Below, piece by piece: positions 8,611 through 17,990 of a stretch of DNA of 64,000 nt. The position numbers and the translations under genes were made by a program. The notes under the pieces were generated by a model, which was given only the letters and a program-made list of their open reading frames with translations, was not told where the DNA came from and ran no database searches. Source of the DNA: Streptomyces sp. NBC_00691 (GTDB lineage Bacteria; Actinomycetota; Actinomycetes; Streptomycetales; Streptomycetaceae); contig NZ_CP109007.1 in the NCBI RefSeq assembly GCF_036226665.1, positions 4,504,501 through 4,568,500 on the forward strand. The letters run 5' to 3'. Numbering within the stretch: position 1 is the first letter of the stretch; each line of letters begins with the position of its first letter.

Positions 8611-9650
8611 GCGCCCACGACTTCCACCAGAGGGTCATCACCGACGCGGGCGCGGCCGTCCGCGGCCTGACCGTCTCCCTCGGCCAGCGCCTCGGTCTCT
8701 ACCAGGCCCTCGCCGAGCGGGGCCCGCTCACCTCCGCCGCACTCGCCGAGGCGACCGGCACGAACGAGCGGTACATCGAGGAGTGGCTGCACGCCCAGCT
8801 CTCGGCCGGGTACGTCGAGCGGCACCCCAGCTCCCTCACGTACACGCTGCCCGCCGACCACGTCGAGGTGCTCGCGGACCCGAAGGCCGTCACGTACGCC
8901 GCCGGGTTCTTCACCGCCCTCAAGGCGCTGTACGCCACCGAGGACCTGCTCGTGGAGGCGTACCGCACCGGTGACGGGGTCGGCTGGGCCGAGCACGACG
9001 CGGCCCTCGACACCGGCATGGGCTCCTTCTTCCAGCCGACGTACGAGCACAAGCTCGTCGCCGACTGGCTGCCCGCCCTCCACCAGGTCACCGACAAGCT
9101 CGCCGGCGGCGGCACCGTCGCCGACGTGGGCTGCGGCGTCGGCCACACCACGCTGCTCATCGCGAAGGCCTTCCCGAACGCCACCGTGCACGGCTTCGAC
9201 TACTCGGAGGAGGCCATCTCGATCGCACGGGAGCTCGCCGAGGAGGCGGGGCTCTCCGAGCGGGTCGTCTTCGAGGTGGCGTCGGCCGACGACTACCCGG
9301 GCTCCGGCTACGACCTGGTCTGCTTCTTCAACGCCCTGCACGACATGGGCGACCCGGTCGCCGCCGCCCAGCACGTCCACAAGTCCCTCGACGCGGAGGG
9401 GACCTGGATGCTCGTCGAGTCGAACGTGTCCCCGCAGGACATCGACGCGCAGACGCCCGCCGCCCGCATGTTCATGGCCCTGTCCGCCGTCATGTGCCTG
9501 CCCGTCGCGGTCGCCCAGCGCGGCCCGCACGCGCTCGGCAACCACTCCGGCGAGAAGGCCTTCCGGGCCATCGCGCAGGAGGCCGGCTTCACCCGCTGGC
9601 GGCGTGCCACCGAGACCCCGGTGAACGCGGTCTACGAAGTCCGGCCCTGA
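8607..9650 (+). CDS. Class I methyltransferase with N-terminal winged-helix dimerisation domain
   Basis: The 347-residue product has a helical/winged N-terminal part (about 1-110, with LGLYQALAERGPLTSAALA as in small-molecule O-methyltransferases) followed by a Rossmann methyltransferase core: VADVGCGVGHTTLLIAKAFP is the SAM loop and VHGFDYSEEAI carries the acidic residue. FFNALHDMGDP lies at the motif IV position. The architecture matches Rv2258c-like and plant-type small-molecule methyltransferases. It starts inside the stop codon of the preceding methyltransferase. Two dedicated methyltransferases next to a SAM-regeneration cassette imply a heavily methylated product. Confidence 0.85.
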   Translation: MSAHDFHQRVITDAGAAVRGLTVSLGQRLGLYQALAERGPLTSAALAEATGTNERYIEEWLHAQLSAGYVERHPSSLTYTLPADHVEVLADPKAVTYAAGFFTALKALYATEDLLVEAYRTGDGVGWAEHDAALDTGMGSFFQPTYEHKLVADWLPALHQVTDKLAGGGTVADVGCGVGHTTLLIAKAFPNATVHGFDYSEEAISIARELAEEAGLSERVVFEVASADDYPGSGYDLVCFFNALHDMGDPVAAAQHVHKSLDAEGTWMLVESNVSPQDIDAQTPAARMFMALSAVMCLPVAVAQRGPHALGNHSGEKAFRAIAQEAGFTRWRRATETPVNAVYEVRP

Positions 9651-9669
9651 GGGCCCCAGGCCCCGCACC

Positions 9670-9704
9670 CCTTGAGCCTGAGGGCGAGTGAGCCCGGCTC
9701 AAGG
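9670..9704 (+). promoter_or_regulatory. Hairpin between methyltransferase and N-oxygenase genes
   Basis: CCTTGAGCC (9670-9678) pairs with GGCTCAAGG (9696-9704) around a 17-base loop, without a following U tract. It lies in the 97-base gap before the diiron oxygenase gene and could moderate read-through or protect the downstream message. Confidence 0.4.
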
Positions 9705-9747
9705 CCCCCGGAGGCGAACCGAGCCCCGAACGAAGAGGAGCACCATC

Positions 9748-10641
9748 ATGGGCGCCACCGCCCCCCTGCCCGTCACCGACCGGTTCATGGAGGTCCTGGA
9801 GCGGCTCAGCGAGCGCTCCGTCGAGGACTACTACAACCCGTACCAGACCTTCCAGTGGCCCGAGACGCTGGAGGAGAACCGCTTCTGGATGACCCCGGAG
9901 CTGCTCACCGTCTACGGCACCGAGCACTACGACGCCCTCGACGAGGAGACGCTTCAGCGCCTGTCGAAGTGGGAGTCCGTCAACTTCTACAGCCTCAACG
10001 TGCACGGCATCCGCGAGCTCCTCATCGAGGTCGTCGGCCGCATCCACATGCCCGGCTTCGAAGTGCCCTCGGACTTCTTCCACCACTTCATCGGTGAGGA
10101 GAACGAACACATGTGGTTCTTCTCCGAGTTCTGCCGCCGCTACGGCCACAAGATCTACGGCTCCACCGCCATGCGCGCCGACGCCGCCTGGGAGCCCGAG
10201 GTCGAGAACTTCCTCGTCTTCACCCGCATCCTCTTCTTCGAGGAGCTCGTCGACCACTACAACGCCCGGATGGCGAAGGACGCCTCGCTCTGCCACACCA
10301 TCCGCGAGGTCAACCGCATCCACCACCAGGACGAGTCCCGCCACATCGCCTTCGGGCGCGAGCTGGTCTCCCTGCTCTACGGCCGGATGTGCCAGGCCGT
10401 GAGCGCCGAGCGGGTCCGCGAGGTCGAGGCGTACCTCAAGCGGTACGTCGTCTACAGCGTCAACTCCCTCTACAACCCCCACGTGTACCGCGACGCCGGC
10501 ATCCCCGACCCGCTGGCCCTGCGCAACGCTCTGGTCGCCGACGCGAACCGCCGCCCCCACGAGCGCAAGGCGATCCGCAAGCCGCTCGCCTTCTTCCTGA
10601 AGACCGGGATCTTCTCCGACGACACCCTGCCCGTCGTCTGA
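9748..10641 (+). CDS. AurF-like diiron N-oxygenase
   Basis: The 297-residue ferritin-like protein keeps the AurF metal-ligand pattern: E76, E118 and H121 (in GEENEHM), E165 (in FFEELVDHY), H192, E196 and H199 (in HHQDESRHI). The spacings 165-192-196-199 equal those of AurF 196-223-227-230. Family members oxidise amines to hydroxylamino or nitro groups through a peroxo-diiron centre and need an external reductase; none is encoded nearby. The substrate is probably an aminoacyl group or amine from this pathway, perhaps tethered to the carrier protein at 12042, which is inference. The start follows GAAGAGGAG. A purely structural or hydroxylase role for this branch cannot be excluded. Confidence 0.85.
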   Translation: MGATAPLPVTDRFMEVLERLSERSVEDYYNPYQTFQWPETLEENRFWMTPELLTVYGTEHYDALDEETLQRLSKWESVNFYSLNVHGIRELLIEVVGRIHMPGFEVPSDFFHHFIGEENEHMWFFSEFCRRYGHKIYGSTAMRADAAWEPEVENFLVFTRILFFEELVDHYNARMAKDASLCHTIREVNRIHHQDESRHIAFGRELVSLLYGRMCQAVSAERVREVEAYLKRYVVYSVNSLYNPHVYRDAGIPDPLALRNALVADANRRPHERKAIRKPLAFFLKTGIFSDDTLPVV

Positions 10642-10683
10642 GCGGCCGGGGCCCGGACCTCCCACCCGAGAGGTGAAGAGATC

Positions 10684-11583
10684 ATGACCGTGACGACCCC
10701 CGCGCACGCCGGGGAGAACGTGGGCTCGACGAGGGGTCTCCCCTCGCTCGGGCCGGAGGGGACCCGCCTGCTGCGGCTCCTCGACGACACCTTCGAGAGC
10801 TGGGGTGTGACCGCGGGCGCCCGCCCGATGACCATGCCCCCGCTCCTGCCGGCCGCCGACCTGGCGAAGCTGGACTACTACGACAACTTCCCGCACCAGG
10901 CCGTCCTCGCCGCCCCGCTCGACCTGGAGGGTCGCCTCGGCGCCCCCTTCGACGGCGAGCGCGGCGAGTGGCCCACGGCCGCCCTCGAACCGGCCGGCCT
11001 CGGACTGCCCTCGGCGTCCTGCTACGCCGTCTACCTCGACCACCAGGGCACCGCGGTCGCCGACGACACCCTCGTCACGATCTGCTCCTGGTGCTTCCGC
11101 AAGGAGACCCACTACGAGGGCATGCGGCGCCAACTCGGCTTCCGCATGAGGGAGATCGTCGCCATCGGTGCGCGCGAGCACGCCGAGACGCACCTCGCCG
11201 ACTTCACCACCCGCATCCAGTCCTTCGCCGCGGCGCTCGATCTGCCGCTGCGCAGGGAGGCCGCCTGCGACCCGTTCTTCGACAAGGGCGGCTCGAAGGC
11301 CGTCCTCCAGCGGCTCACCCCGGTGAAGTACGAGTTCCTGTACGAGGACCTGGCGATCGCCTCGGTCAACACCCACCGGAACTTCTTCGGCGACCGCTGC
11401 GACATCACCCTGGAGTCGACCGGCGGACCGGCCTTCACCAGCTGTGTCGCCTTCGGCCTCGAACGCTGGTTGTCCGCCCTGACCCGCCGCCACGGCGACT
11501 GGCAGGCGGCGACCGAGGCGGTGCTCGACGCGAACGCCCGCATGCGGGCCGGTGCGAGTGGCGCGGCCGGGCCGGTGATCTGA
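10684..11583 (+). CDS. Amino acid:[carrier protein] ligase, class II aaRS (SerRS)-like, no tRNA-binding arm
   Basis: The 299-residue protein resembles the minimal seryl-tRNA-synthetase homologues that adenylate a small amino acid and load it on a carrier protein. Class II motif 2 reads CFRKETHYEG (residues 137-146) and motif 3 is SCVAFGLERWL (about 253-263). C134 and C254 are good candidates for two of the three zinc ligands that bind the substrate amine in this family. The N-terminal coiled-coil tRNA arm of true SerRS is absent. It is followed at once by an AcpS-type transferase and a stand-alone carrier protein, the expected partners. The amino acid (Gly, Ala or Ser-like in known members) cannot be predicted. 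Confidence 0.85.
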   Translation: MTVTTPAHAGENVGSTRGLPSLGPEGTRLLRLLDDTFESWGVTAGARPMTMPPLLPAADLAKLDYYDNFPHQAVLAAPLDLEGRLGAPFDGERGEWPTAALEPAGLGLPSASCYAVYLDHQGTAVADDTLVTICSWCFRKETHYEGMRRQLGFRMREIVAIGAREHAETHLADFTTRIQSFAAALDLPLRREAACDPFFDKGGSKAVLQRLTPVKYEFLYEDLAIASVNTHRNFFGDRCDITLESTGGPAFTSCVAFGLERWLSALTRRHGDWQAATEAVLDANARMRAGASGAAGPVI

Positions 11584-11584
11584 C

Positions 11585-12022
11585 GTGCCGGCCCGTCCCG
11601 CCGCCCCGCCGGCGGGCGGCCTGGGGTGGGCGAACCTCGGCATGGACATCGTGTCCGTCAACCGTGTCCGCAGGCTCCTCGCCCAGTACGGGGAGCGGTT
11701 CTTCGAGCGGATGCTCACCCCCGGCGAGCTCGCCGACTGCCGTACCTCCTCCGGGCTCGACGTACTGAGCCTGTGCGGGCGGATCGCGGCCAAGGAAGCG
11801 GCCTTCAAGACCTTACGGGTCAGGGGCAGGTTCCTGCCCTGGCCGGACATCGTGGTGCGGCGTTCCGAGGGCGGCTGGCCGCTCGTGGAACTCCACCGGG
11901 CGGCCGCCGAGATGGCCGCCGAGTCCGGCATCACCGAGATCACCGTGTCCATCAGCCACGACGTGGACTACGCGGTGGCGGTGGCCGCACCGATCATCGC
12001 GCCCGCCACACCCATCCATTAG
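11585..12022 (+). CDS. AcpS-type 4'-phosphopantetheinyl transferase
   Basis: A 145-residue holo-ACP synthase homologue: GMDIVSVNRVRRLL holds the metal-binding Asp, CGRIAAKEAAFKTL carries the catalytic Glu-Lys pair (RxAAKEAxxK), and ISHD ends the conserved core. It is about 20 residues longer at the N-terminus than housekeeping AcpS; an internal ATG at 11642 would give the usual length and may be the true start. One base separates the GTG from the previous stop. Placed between the aminoacyl ligase and the carrier protein, it most likely primes that carrier and perhaps the NRPS T domain. Confidence 0.85.
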   Translation: MPARPAAPPAGGLGWANLGMDIVSVNRVRRLLAQYGERFFERMLTPGELADCRTSSGLDVLSLCGRIAAKEAAFKTLRVRGRFLPWPDIVVRRSEGGWPLVELHRAAAEMAAESGITEITVSISHDVDYAVAVAAPIIAPATPIH

Positions 12023-12041
12023 CAGCTAAAGGAGAGCAACC

Positions 12042-12293
12042 ATGGCCGACGGCCTGCAGACGGTGAAGAACTGGATCCTCGAGCGTCACCCCGAGCGCGA
12101 CGACATCGCGGCCGACCTCGACCTGATCGAGAACCGGCTCATCGACTCGCTGTCCTTCGTCGAGTTCGTCTTCCTCCTGGAGCAGGAGAGCGGCACCGCC
12201 ATCCAGATGGAGACCCTCGAGGTCGAGTCCATCCGCACCCTCGGTGCCATCGAGCAGCACTTCTTCAAGACCCCGGTGGAGGCCCAGGCATGA
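12042..12293 (+). CDS. Stand-alone acyl/aminoacyl carrier protein
   Basis: An 83-residue acidic four-helix protein with the phosphopantetheine site in RLIDSLSFVEFVFLL; the modified serine is Ser36. Helix III is VESIRTLGAIEQHF. The ATG follows AAAGGAGAG. It ends four bases inside metK (ATGA overlap). Its neighbours, an aaRS-like ligase and AcpS, indicate that it carries an amino acid rather than a fatty acyl chain. It may present that residue to the AurF-like oxygenase, methyltransferases or MaoC-like enzyme; this is inferred from synteny. Confidence 0.9.
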   Translation: MADGLQTVKNWILERHPERDDIAADLDLIENRLIDSLSFVEFVFLLEQESGTAIQMETLEVESIRTLGAIEQHFFKTPVEAQA

Positions 12294-13525
12294 GCCGCCG
12301 CCTCTTCACCTCCGAGTCGGTGACCGAGGGACACCCCGACAAGATCGCCGACCGGATCAGCGACACCATCCTCGACGCGCTGCTCACCGAGGACCCGTCC
12401 TCGCGGGTCGCGGTGGAGACCCTGATCACCACGGGTCTCGTGCACATCGCCGGCGAGGTCACCACGACGGCGTACGCGCCGATAGCGAAGCTGGTCCGCG
12501 AGGCCGTCCTCGACATCGGCTACGACTCCTCCGCGAAGGGCTTCGACGGCGCCTCCTGCGGCGTCTCGGTGTCCATCGGCGCCCAGTCGCCGGACATCGC
12601 GCAGGGCGTGGACACGGCGTACGAGTCCCGGGTCGAGGGACGCTCCCGGACGGGAGAGGACGCCGAGCTCGACGCGCAGGGCGCCGGGGACCAGGGCCTG
12701 ATGTTCGGCTACGCCTGCGACGACACGGCCGAGCTGATGCCGCTGCCGATCGCGCTCGCCCACCGGCTCTCCCGCCGCCTCACCGAGGTCCGCAAGAACG
12801 GCACCGTGCCGTACCTGCGCCCGGACGGGAAGACCCAGGTCACCATCGAGTACGACGGGGACCGCCCGGTCCGCCTGGACACGGTCGTCGTCTCCTCGCA
12901 GCACGCCGCCGACATCTCCGTCGAGGGCCTGCTCACCCCCGACGTGCGCGAGTACGTCGTCGAGCACGTCCTCAAGGAGCTGGTCGAGGAGGGCGTCAGC
13001 CTGGAGTCCGACGGCTACCGGCTCCTGGTCAACCCCACCGGGCGCTTCGAGGTCGGCGGCCCCATGGGCGACGCCGGACTCACCGGCCGGAAGATCATCA
13101 TCGACACGTACGGCGGCATGGCCCGGCACGGCGGCGGCGCCTTCTCCGGCAAGGACCCGTCGAAGGTCGACCGGTCGGCGGCGTACGCGATGCGCTGGGT
13201 CGCCAAGAACGTCGTCGCGGCCGGCCTCGCCCGCCGCTGCGAGGTCCAGGTGGCGTACGCCATCGGCAAGGCCGAACCGGTCGGTCTCTTCGTCGAGACC
13301 TTCGGCACGGGCACCCTGCCGGACGAGCGGATCCAGGAGGCCGTCAGCGCGGTCTTCGACCTGCGGCCCGCGGCGATCATCCGCGATCTGGACCTCAAGC
13401 GGCCGATCTACGCGAAGACGGCCGCGTACGGCCACTTCGGCCGCGAGCTGCCCGAGTTCACCTGGGAGCGCACGGACCGCGTGGAGGCCCTGCAGAAGGC
13501 GGCTCATCCGGGACAGGAGGGCTGA
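12290..13525 (+). CDS. metK: S-adenosylmethionine synthetase, cluster copy
   Basis: The 411-residue enzyme makes SAM from methionine and ATP. Signatures are EGHPDKIADRISD (catalytic His of GHPDK), GAGDQGLMFGYACDD, DTYGGMARHGGGAFSGKDP (the P-loop-like segment) and a full C-terminal domain. The length is normal. It overlaps the carrier-protein gene by ATGA and leads a run of five one-carbon genes with almost no gaps. Streptomyces usually has a housekeeping metK elsewhere, so this is probably a second, pathway-dedicated copy. Confidence 0.95.
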   Translation: MSRRLFTSESVTEGHPDKIADRISDTILDALLTEDPSSRVAVETLITTGLVHIAGEVTTTAYAPIAKLVREAVLDIGYDSSAKGFDGASCGVSVSIGAQSPDIAQGVDTAYESRVEGRSRTGEDAELDAQGAGDQGLMFGYACDDTAELMPLPIALAHRLSRRLTEVRKNGTVPYLRPDGKTQVTIEYDGDRPVRLDTVVVSSQHAADISVEGLLTPDVREYVVEHVLKELVEEGVSLESDGYRLLVNPTGRFEVGGPMGDAGLTGRKIIIDTYGGMARHGGGAFSGKDPSKVDRSAAYAMRWVAKNVVAAGLARRCEVQVAYAIGKAEPVGLFVETFGTGTLPDERIQEAVSAVFDLRPAAIIRDLDLKRPIYAKTAAYGHFGRELPEFTWERTDRVEALQKAAHPGQEG

Positions 13526-13530
13526 GGGCC

Positions 13531-14514
13531 ATGCGTATCGCTGTCACGGGATCCATCGCGACCGACCATCTGATGACCTTCCCCGGCTGGTTCAGCGAGC
13601 AGCTGCTCGCCGACCGGCTCGACCGGGTCTCCCTGTCGTTCCTCGCCGACAACCTGGAGGTCAGGCGTGGCGGAGTGGCAGCGAACATCGCCTTCGGACT
13701 CGGCGTCCTCGGCCTCCGCCCCGCCCTCGTGGGCGCGGTCGGCGCCGACTTCGAGCCGTACCGGGTCTGGCTGAAGGACCACGGTGTGGACACCGACTCG
13801 GTGCGCGTCAGCGAGTCGCTCCACACCGCCCGGTTCGTCTGTACGACCGACCGGGCCCAGAACCAGATCGCCACCTTCTACGCGGGGGCGATGGCCGAGG
13901 CGCGCGAGATCGACCTCCGCGAGGTCGTGGCGCGCACCGGCCGACTGGAACTGGTCCTGGTCTCCCCGGACGACCCCGAGGCCATGCTGCGGCACACCCG
14001 CGCCTGCCGTGACCTGGGGATTCCCTTCGCCGCCGATCCGTCGCAGCAGCTGGCGCGGCTCGACGGCGAGCAGGTGCGGGAACTGGTGGACGGGGCGCGC
14101 TTCCTGTTCACCAACGAGTACGAGACGGCGCTCCTCCTGGAGAAGGCCGACTGGACCGAGGCGGACGTCCTGCGCCGCGTCGGCACCTGGGTCACCACCC
14201 ACGGCGAGGCCGGCGTCCGCATCCGGGGCGAGGGCCGCGAGCCGCTCGCCGTCCCGGCCGTGGAGGTCGCGGCGGTCGTCGACCCGACCGGGGTCGGGGA
14301 CGCCTTCCGGTCCGGGTTCCTCGCCGGCCTGCTGTGGGGCGTGCCGGAGCGGTGCGCGGCGCAGCTGGGCTGCGCGGTGGCCGCGACCGTCCTCGACTAC
14401 GTGGGGACGCAGGAGTACCGCCTGCACCGGGATTCGCTCCTGGACCGGATCAGGACGACGTACGGCGTCGGGTGCGCCGCCACGCTCGTCACCCATCTGA
14501 GGGGGCTCACGTGA
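13531..14514 (+). CDS. PfkB-family adenosine kinase
   Basis: The 327-residue ribokinase-fold protein has the N-terminal glycine pair RRGGVAANIAFGLGVLG and the catalytic anion hole DPTGVGDAFRSGF near the C-terminus. In the SAM cycle it would remove the adenosine released by SAH hydrolase (next genes), pulling that reversible reaction forward. Actinobacterial adenosine kinases are commonly PfkB proteins of this size. The ATG lies 6 bases after metK's stop with a GAGGG-type site. Its GTGA overlap with metH couples them. Sugar kinase activity is the main alternative, but the context favours adenosine. Confidence 0.85.
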   Translation: MRIAVTGSIATDHLMTFPGWFSEQLLADRLDRVSLSFLADNLEVRRGGVAANIAFGLGVLGLRPALVGAVGADFEPYRVWLKDHGVDTDSVRVSESLHTARFVCTTDRAQNQIATFYAGAMAEAREIDLREVVARTGRLELVLVSPDDPEAMLRHTRACRDLGIPFAADPSQQLARLDGEQVRELVDGARFLFTNEYETALLLEKADWTEADVLRRVGTWVTTHGEAGVRIRGEGREPLAVPAVEVAAVVDPTGVGDAFRSGFLAGLLWGVPERCAAQLGCAVAATVLDYVGTQEYRLHRDSLLDRIRTTYGVGCAATLVTHLRGLT

Positions 14515-17500
14515 CCGTCGTACGGAGGTCCCTGCGGGAGGAGTTCGCGAAGCGGGTCGTGGTGGCCGACGGGGCGATGGGCACGATGCTCCAGGCCGCC
14601 GACCCGACGATGGACGACTTCCAGAACCTCGAGGGCTGCAACGAGATCCTCAACCTCACGCGCCCCGACATCGTCGCCTCCGTCCACGACGCCTACTTCT
14701 CGGTGGGCGTGGACTGCGTCGAGACCAACACCTTCGGGGCGAACCTGGCCGCGCTCGCCGAGTACGGCATCGAGCACCAGGTCTACGAGCTGTCCGAGGC
14801 CGGCGCCCGGATCGCCCGCGCCGCGGCGGACGCGCACACGGCCGCCGACGGCCGACCCCGCTGGGTCCTCGGCTCCATGGGACCCGGCACGAAGCTGCCG
14901 ACCCTGGGCCACGTCACGTACGAGCCGCTGCGCGAGGCCTTCCAGCAGAACGCAGAGGGCCTCGTCCGGGGCGGCGCCGACGCCCTCCTCATCGAGACCT
15001 CGCAGGACCTTCTCCAGACGAAGGCGGCCGTCATCGGCGCCCGCCGGGCCCTGGACTGGGTCGGCGTCGACCTGCCGGTCATCGTGCAGGTCACCGTGGA
15101 GACGACCGGCACCATGCTGCTCGGCTCCGAGATCGGCGCGGCGCTGACCGCCCTGGAGCCGCTCGGCATCGACATGATCGGCCTGAACTGCGCCACCGGA
15201 CCGGCCGAGATGGCCGAGCACCTGCGGCACCTGTCCCGGCACGCCCGTGTCCCGATCTCGGTCATGCCCAACGCCGGCCTGCCCGTCCTCACCTCCGACG
15301 GCGCCCACTACCCCCTGTCGCCGGCCGAACTGGCCGACGCGCAGGAGTCGTTCGTCCGCGAGTACGGGCCCGCGCTGGTCGGCGGCTGCTGCGGTACGAC
15401 CCCGGAGCACCTGCGGGAGATCGTGGAGCGGGTGCGGGGTGCGGCCGTCCTCGACCGCCGCCCCGAACCGGAGCCGGGCGCGTCCTCGCTCTACAGTCAT
15501 GTGCCGTTCCGCCAGGACACCGCGTACCTGGCGATCGGCGAGCGCACCAACGCCAACGGCTCGAAGAAGTTCCGCGAGGCGATGCTCGACGGCCGCTGGG
15601 ACGACTGCGTCGAGATGGCGCGGGACCAGATCCGCGAGGGCGCGCACATGCTCGACCTGTGCGTGGACTACGTGGGCCGGGACGGCACCGCGGACATGGC
15701 GGAGCTGGCCGGCCGTTTCGCGACGGCCTCGACGCTGCCGATCGTCCTCGACTCCACGGAGATCGGGGTGCTGCGGGCGGGCCTGGAGAAGCTCGGCGGC
15801 CGGGCGGTCGTCAACTCGGTCAACTACGAGGACGGCGACGGCCCCGAGTCACGCTTCGCTCAGGTCACGACCCTGGCCAGGGAGCACGGGGCCGCGCTGA
15901 TGGCGCTCACCATCGACGAGGAGGGCCAGGCCCGCAGCGTCGCCCACAAGGTGGCCGTCGCCGAGCGGCTGATCGAGGACCTGACGGGGAACTGGGGGAT
16001 CAGGGAGTCGGACATCCTGATCGACACCCTCACGTTCACCATCTGCACCGGTCAGGAGGAGTCCCGCAGGGACGGCATCCACACGATCGAGGCGATCAGG
16101 GAGCTCAAGCGGCTCCACCCGGACGTGCAGACCACCCTCGGTCTGTCCAACATCTCCTTCGGCCTGAACCCGGCCGCGCGGATCGTCCTCAACTCGGTCT
16201 TCCTCGACGAGTGCGTCAAGGCCGGCCTCGACTCGGCGATCGTCCACGCCTCGAAGATCCTGCCCATCGCCCGCCTGGAGCCGGAGCAGGTGAAGGTCGC
16301 CCTCGACCTGATCCACGACCGCCGCGAGGAGGGCTACGACCCGCTCCAGCGCTTCCTGGAGATGTTCGAGGGCGCGACGGCGAAGTCCCTCAAGGCCGGC
16401 AAGACCGAGGAGCTCCTCGCCCTGCCGCTGGACGAGCGCCTCAAGCGCCGGATCATCGACGGCGAGAAGAACGGCCTGGAGGCCGACCTCGACGAGGCCC
16501 TGACGATCCGGCCCGCTCTGGAGATCGTCAACGAGATCCTGCTCGACGGCATGAAGACGGTCGGCGAGCTGTTCGGCTCGGGCCAGATGCAGCTGCCGTT
16601 CGTGCTCCAGTCCGCCGAGGTCATGAAGACCGCGGTGGCCTACCTCGAACCGCACATGGAGAAGACCGCCGACGGCGAGGGAGATGTCGGCAAGGGCACG
16701 ATCGTCCTCGCCACCGTCCGCGGCGACGTCCACGACATCGGCAAGAACCTCGTCGACATCATCCTCTCCAACAACGGCTACAACGTCGTCAACATCGGCA
16801 TCAAGCAGCCGGTCTCCGCGATCCTGGAGGCAGCCGAGGAGCACCGGGCCGACGTGATCGGCATGTCCGGGCTCCTCGTGAAGTCCACCGTGATCATGAA
16901 GGAGAACCTCCAGGAGCTGAACCAGCGCGAGCTGGCCGCCAAGTACCCCGTGATCCTCGGCGGCGCCGCCCTCACCAGGGCGTACGTCGAACAGGACCTC
17001 CACGAGATCTACCAGGGCGAGGTCCGCTACGCCCGCGACGCCTTCGAGGGCCTGCGCCTCATGGACGCCCTCATGGGCGTGAAGCGCGGCGTCCCCGGAG
17101 CCGTACTCCCGCCGCTCAAGGAACGCCGGGTACCGAAACGCGACACCCCGCTCCTGGTCACGGCGGAACCCGAGCAGGCGGGCCGCTCGGACATCGCCGC
17201 CGACAACCCCGTACCCGAGCCCCCCTTCCTCGGGACCAGGGTCGTCAAGGGCATCCAGCTCGCCGAGTACGCCTCCTGGCTCGACGAGACCGCCCTCTTC
17301 AAGGGCCAGTGGGGCCTCAAGGACACCGAGACCATCGAGACGGAGGGCCGGCCGCGACTGCGCGCCTGGCTCGACCGCCTCCAGACGGACCACCTCCTCG
17401 AAGCAGCCGTCGTCTACGGCTGGTTCCCCTGTGTGTCCAAGGGCGACGACCTGATCGTCCTGGACGAGGACGGAGGCGAGCGGACCCGTTTCTCCTTCCC

Positions 17501-17990
17501 CCGCCAGCAGCGGGGCCGCCGCCTCTGCCTGGCCGACTTCCACCGCGCCGAGGACTCCGGCGAGATCGACGCCGTCGCGATGCAGGTGGTCACCGTCGGC
17601 TCCCGGATCGGCGAGGAGACGGCGAAGCTCTTCGCCGCCGACGCCTACCGGGACTACCTGGAACTCCACGGCCTCTCCGTCCAGCTGGCGGAGGCCCTGG
17701 CCGAGTACTGGCACGCACGGGTGCGCGCCGAGTGGGGCATCGCGGGCGCCGAGCCGGCGTCCCTCGACGGCATGCTCCGTACCGAGTACCAGGGCTGCCG
17801 CTACTCGCTCGGCTACCCGGCCTGCCCCGACCTGGAGGACCGGGCGAAGATCGCCGCGCTCCTGCGTCCCGAGCGGATCGGGGTGGAGCTGTCGGAGGAG
17901 TACCAGCTGCACCCCGAGCAGTCGACGGACGCGATCGTCGTCCACCACCCCGAGGCGAGCTACTTCAACGCGGGAGGCCGGCGCCTGTGA
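14511..17990 (+). CDS. metH: Cobalamin-dependent methionine synthase
   Basis: The 1159-residue modular enzyme transfers methyl from methyl-THF to homocysteine. Domains in order: homocysteine-binding barrel (1-310, zinc cysteines in LNCATG and GGCCGTTPEH), pterin-binding barrel (about 340-600), helical cap and B12 domain with DVHDIGK (cobalt-ligand His741), and reactivation domain (about 880-1159, with the RxxxGYPACPD SAM site). All parts are present and in frame. It starts with GTG inside the stop of the kinase gene. Stand-alone metH genes in this group often have a cobalamin riboswitch; here no space exists for one, so expression follows the operon. Confidence 0.95.
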   Translation: MTVVRRSLREEFAKRVVVADGAMGTMLQAADPTMDDFQNLEGCNEILNLTRPDIVASVHDAYFSVGVDCVETNTFGANLAALAEYGIEHQVYELSEAGARIARAAADAHTAADGRPRWVLGSMGPGTKLPTLGHVTYEPLREAFQQNAEGLVRGGADALLIETSQDLLQTKAAVIGARRALDWVGVDLPVIVQVTVETTGTMLLGSEIGAALTALEPLGIDMIGLNCATGPAEMAEHLRHLSRHARVPISVMPNAGLPVLTSDGAHYPLSPAELADAQESFVREYGPALVGGCCGTTPEHLREIVERVRGAAVLDRRPEPEPGASSLYSHVPFRQDTAYLAIGERTNANGSKKFREAMLDGRWDDCVEMARDQIREGAHMLDLCVDYVGRDGTADMAELAGRFATASTLPIVLDSTEIGVLRAGLEKLGGRAVVNSVNYEDGDGPESRFAQVTTLAREHGAALMALTIDEEGQARSVAHKVAVAERLIEDLTGNWGIRESDILIDTLTFTICTGQEESRRDGIHTIEAIRELKRLHPDVQTTLGLSNISFGLNPAARIVLNSVFLDECVKAGLDSAIVHASKILPIARLEPEQVKVALDLIHDRREEGYDPLQRFLEMFEGATAKSLKAGKTEELLALPLDERLKRRIIDGEKNGLEADLDEALTIRPALEIVNEILLDGMKTVGELFGSGQMQLPFVLQSAEVMKTAVAYLEPHMEKTADGEGDVGKGTIVLATVRGDVHDIGKNLVDIILSNNGYNVVNIGIKQPVSAILEAAEEHRADVIGMSGLLVKSTVIMKENLQELNQRELAAKYPVILGGAALTRAYVEQDLHEIYQGEVRYARDAFEGLRLMDALMGVKRGVPGAVLPPLKERRVPKRDTPLLVTAEPEQAGRSDIAADNPVPEPPFLGTRVVKGIQLAEYASWLDETALFKGQWGLKDTETIETEGRPRLRAWLDRLQTDHLLEAAVVYGWFPCVSKGDDLIVLDEDGGERTRFSFPRQQRGRRLCLADFHRAEDSGEIDAVAMQVVTVGSRIGEETAKLFAADAYRDYLELHGLSVQLAEALAEYWHARVRAEWGIAGAEPASLDGMLRTEYQGCRYSLGYPACPDLEDRAKIAALLRPERIGVELSEEYQLHPEQSTDAIVVHHPEASYFNAGGRRL

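Noticed and set aside
14400..14511. Cobalamin riboswitch before metH
   Set aside because: metH starts inside the preceding gene; the region is coding and shows no B12-box.
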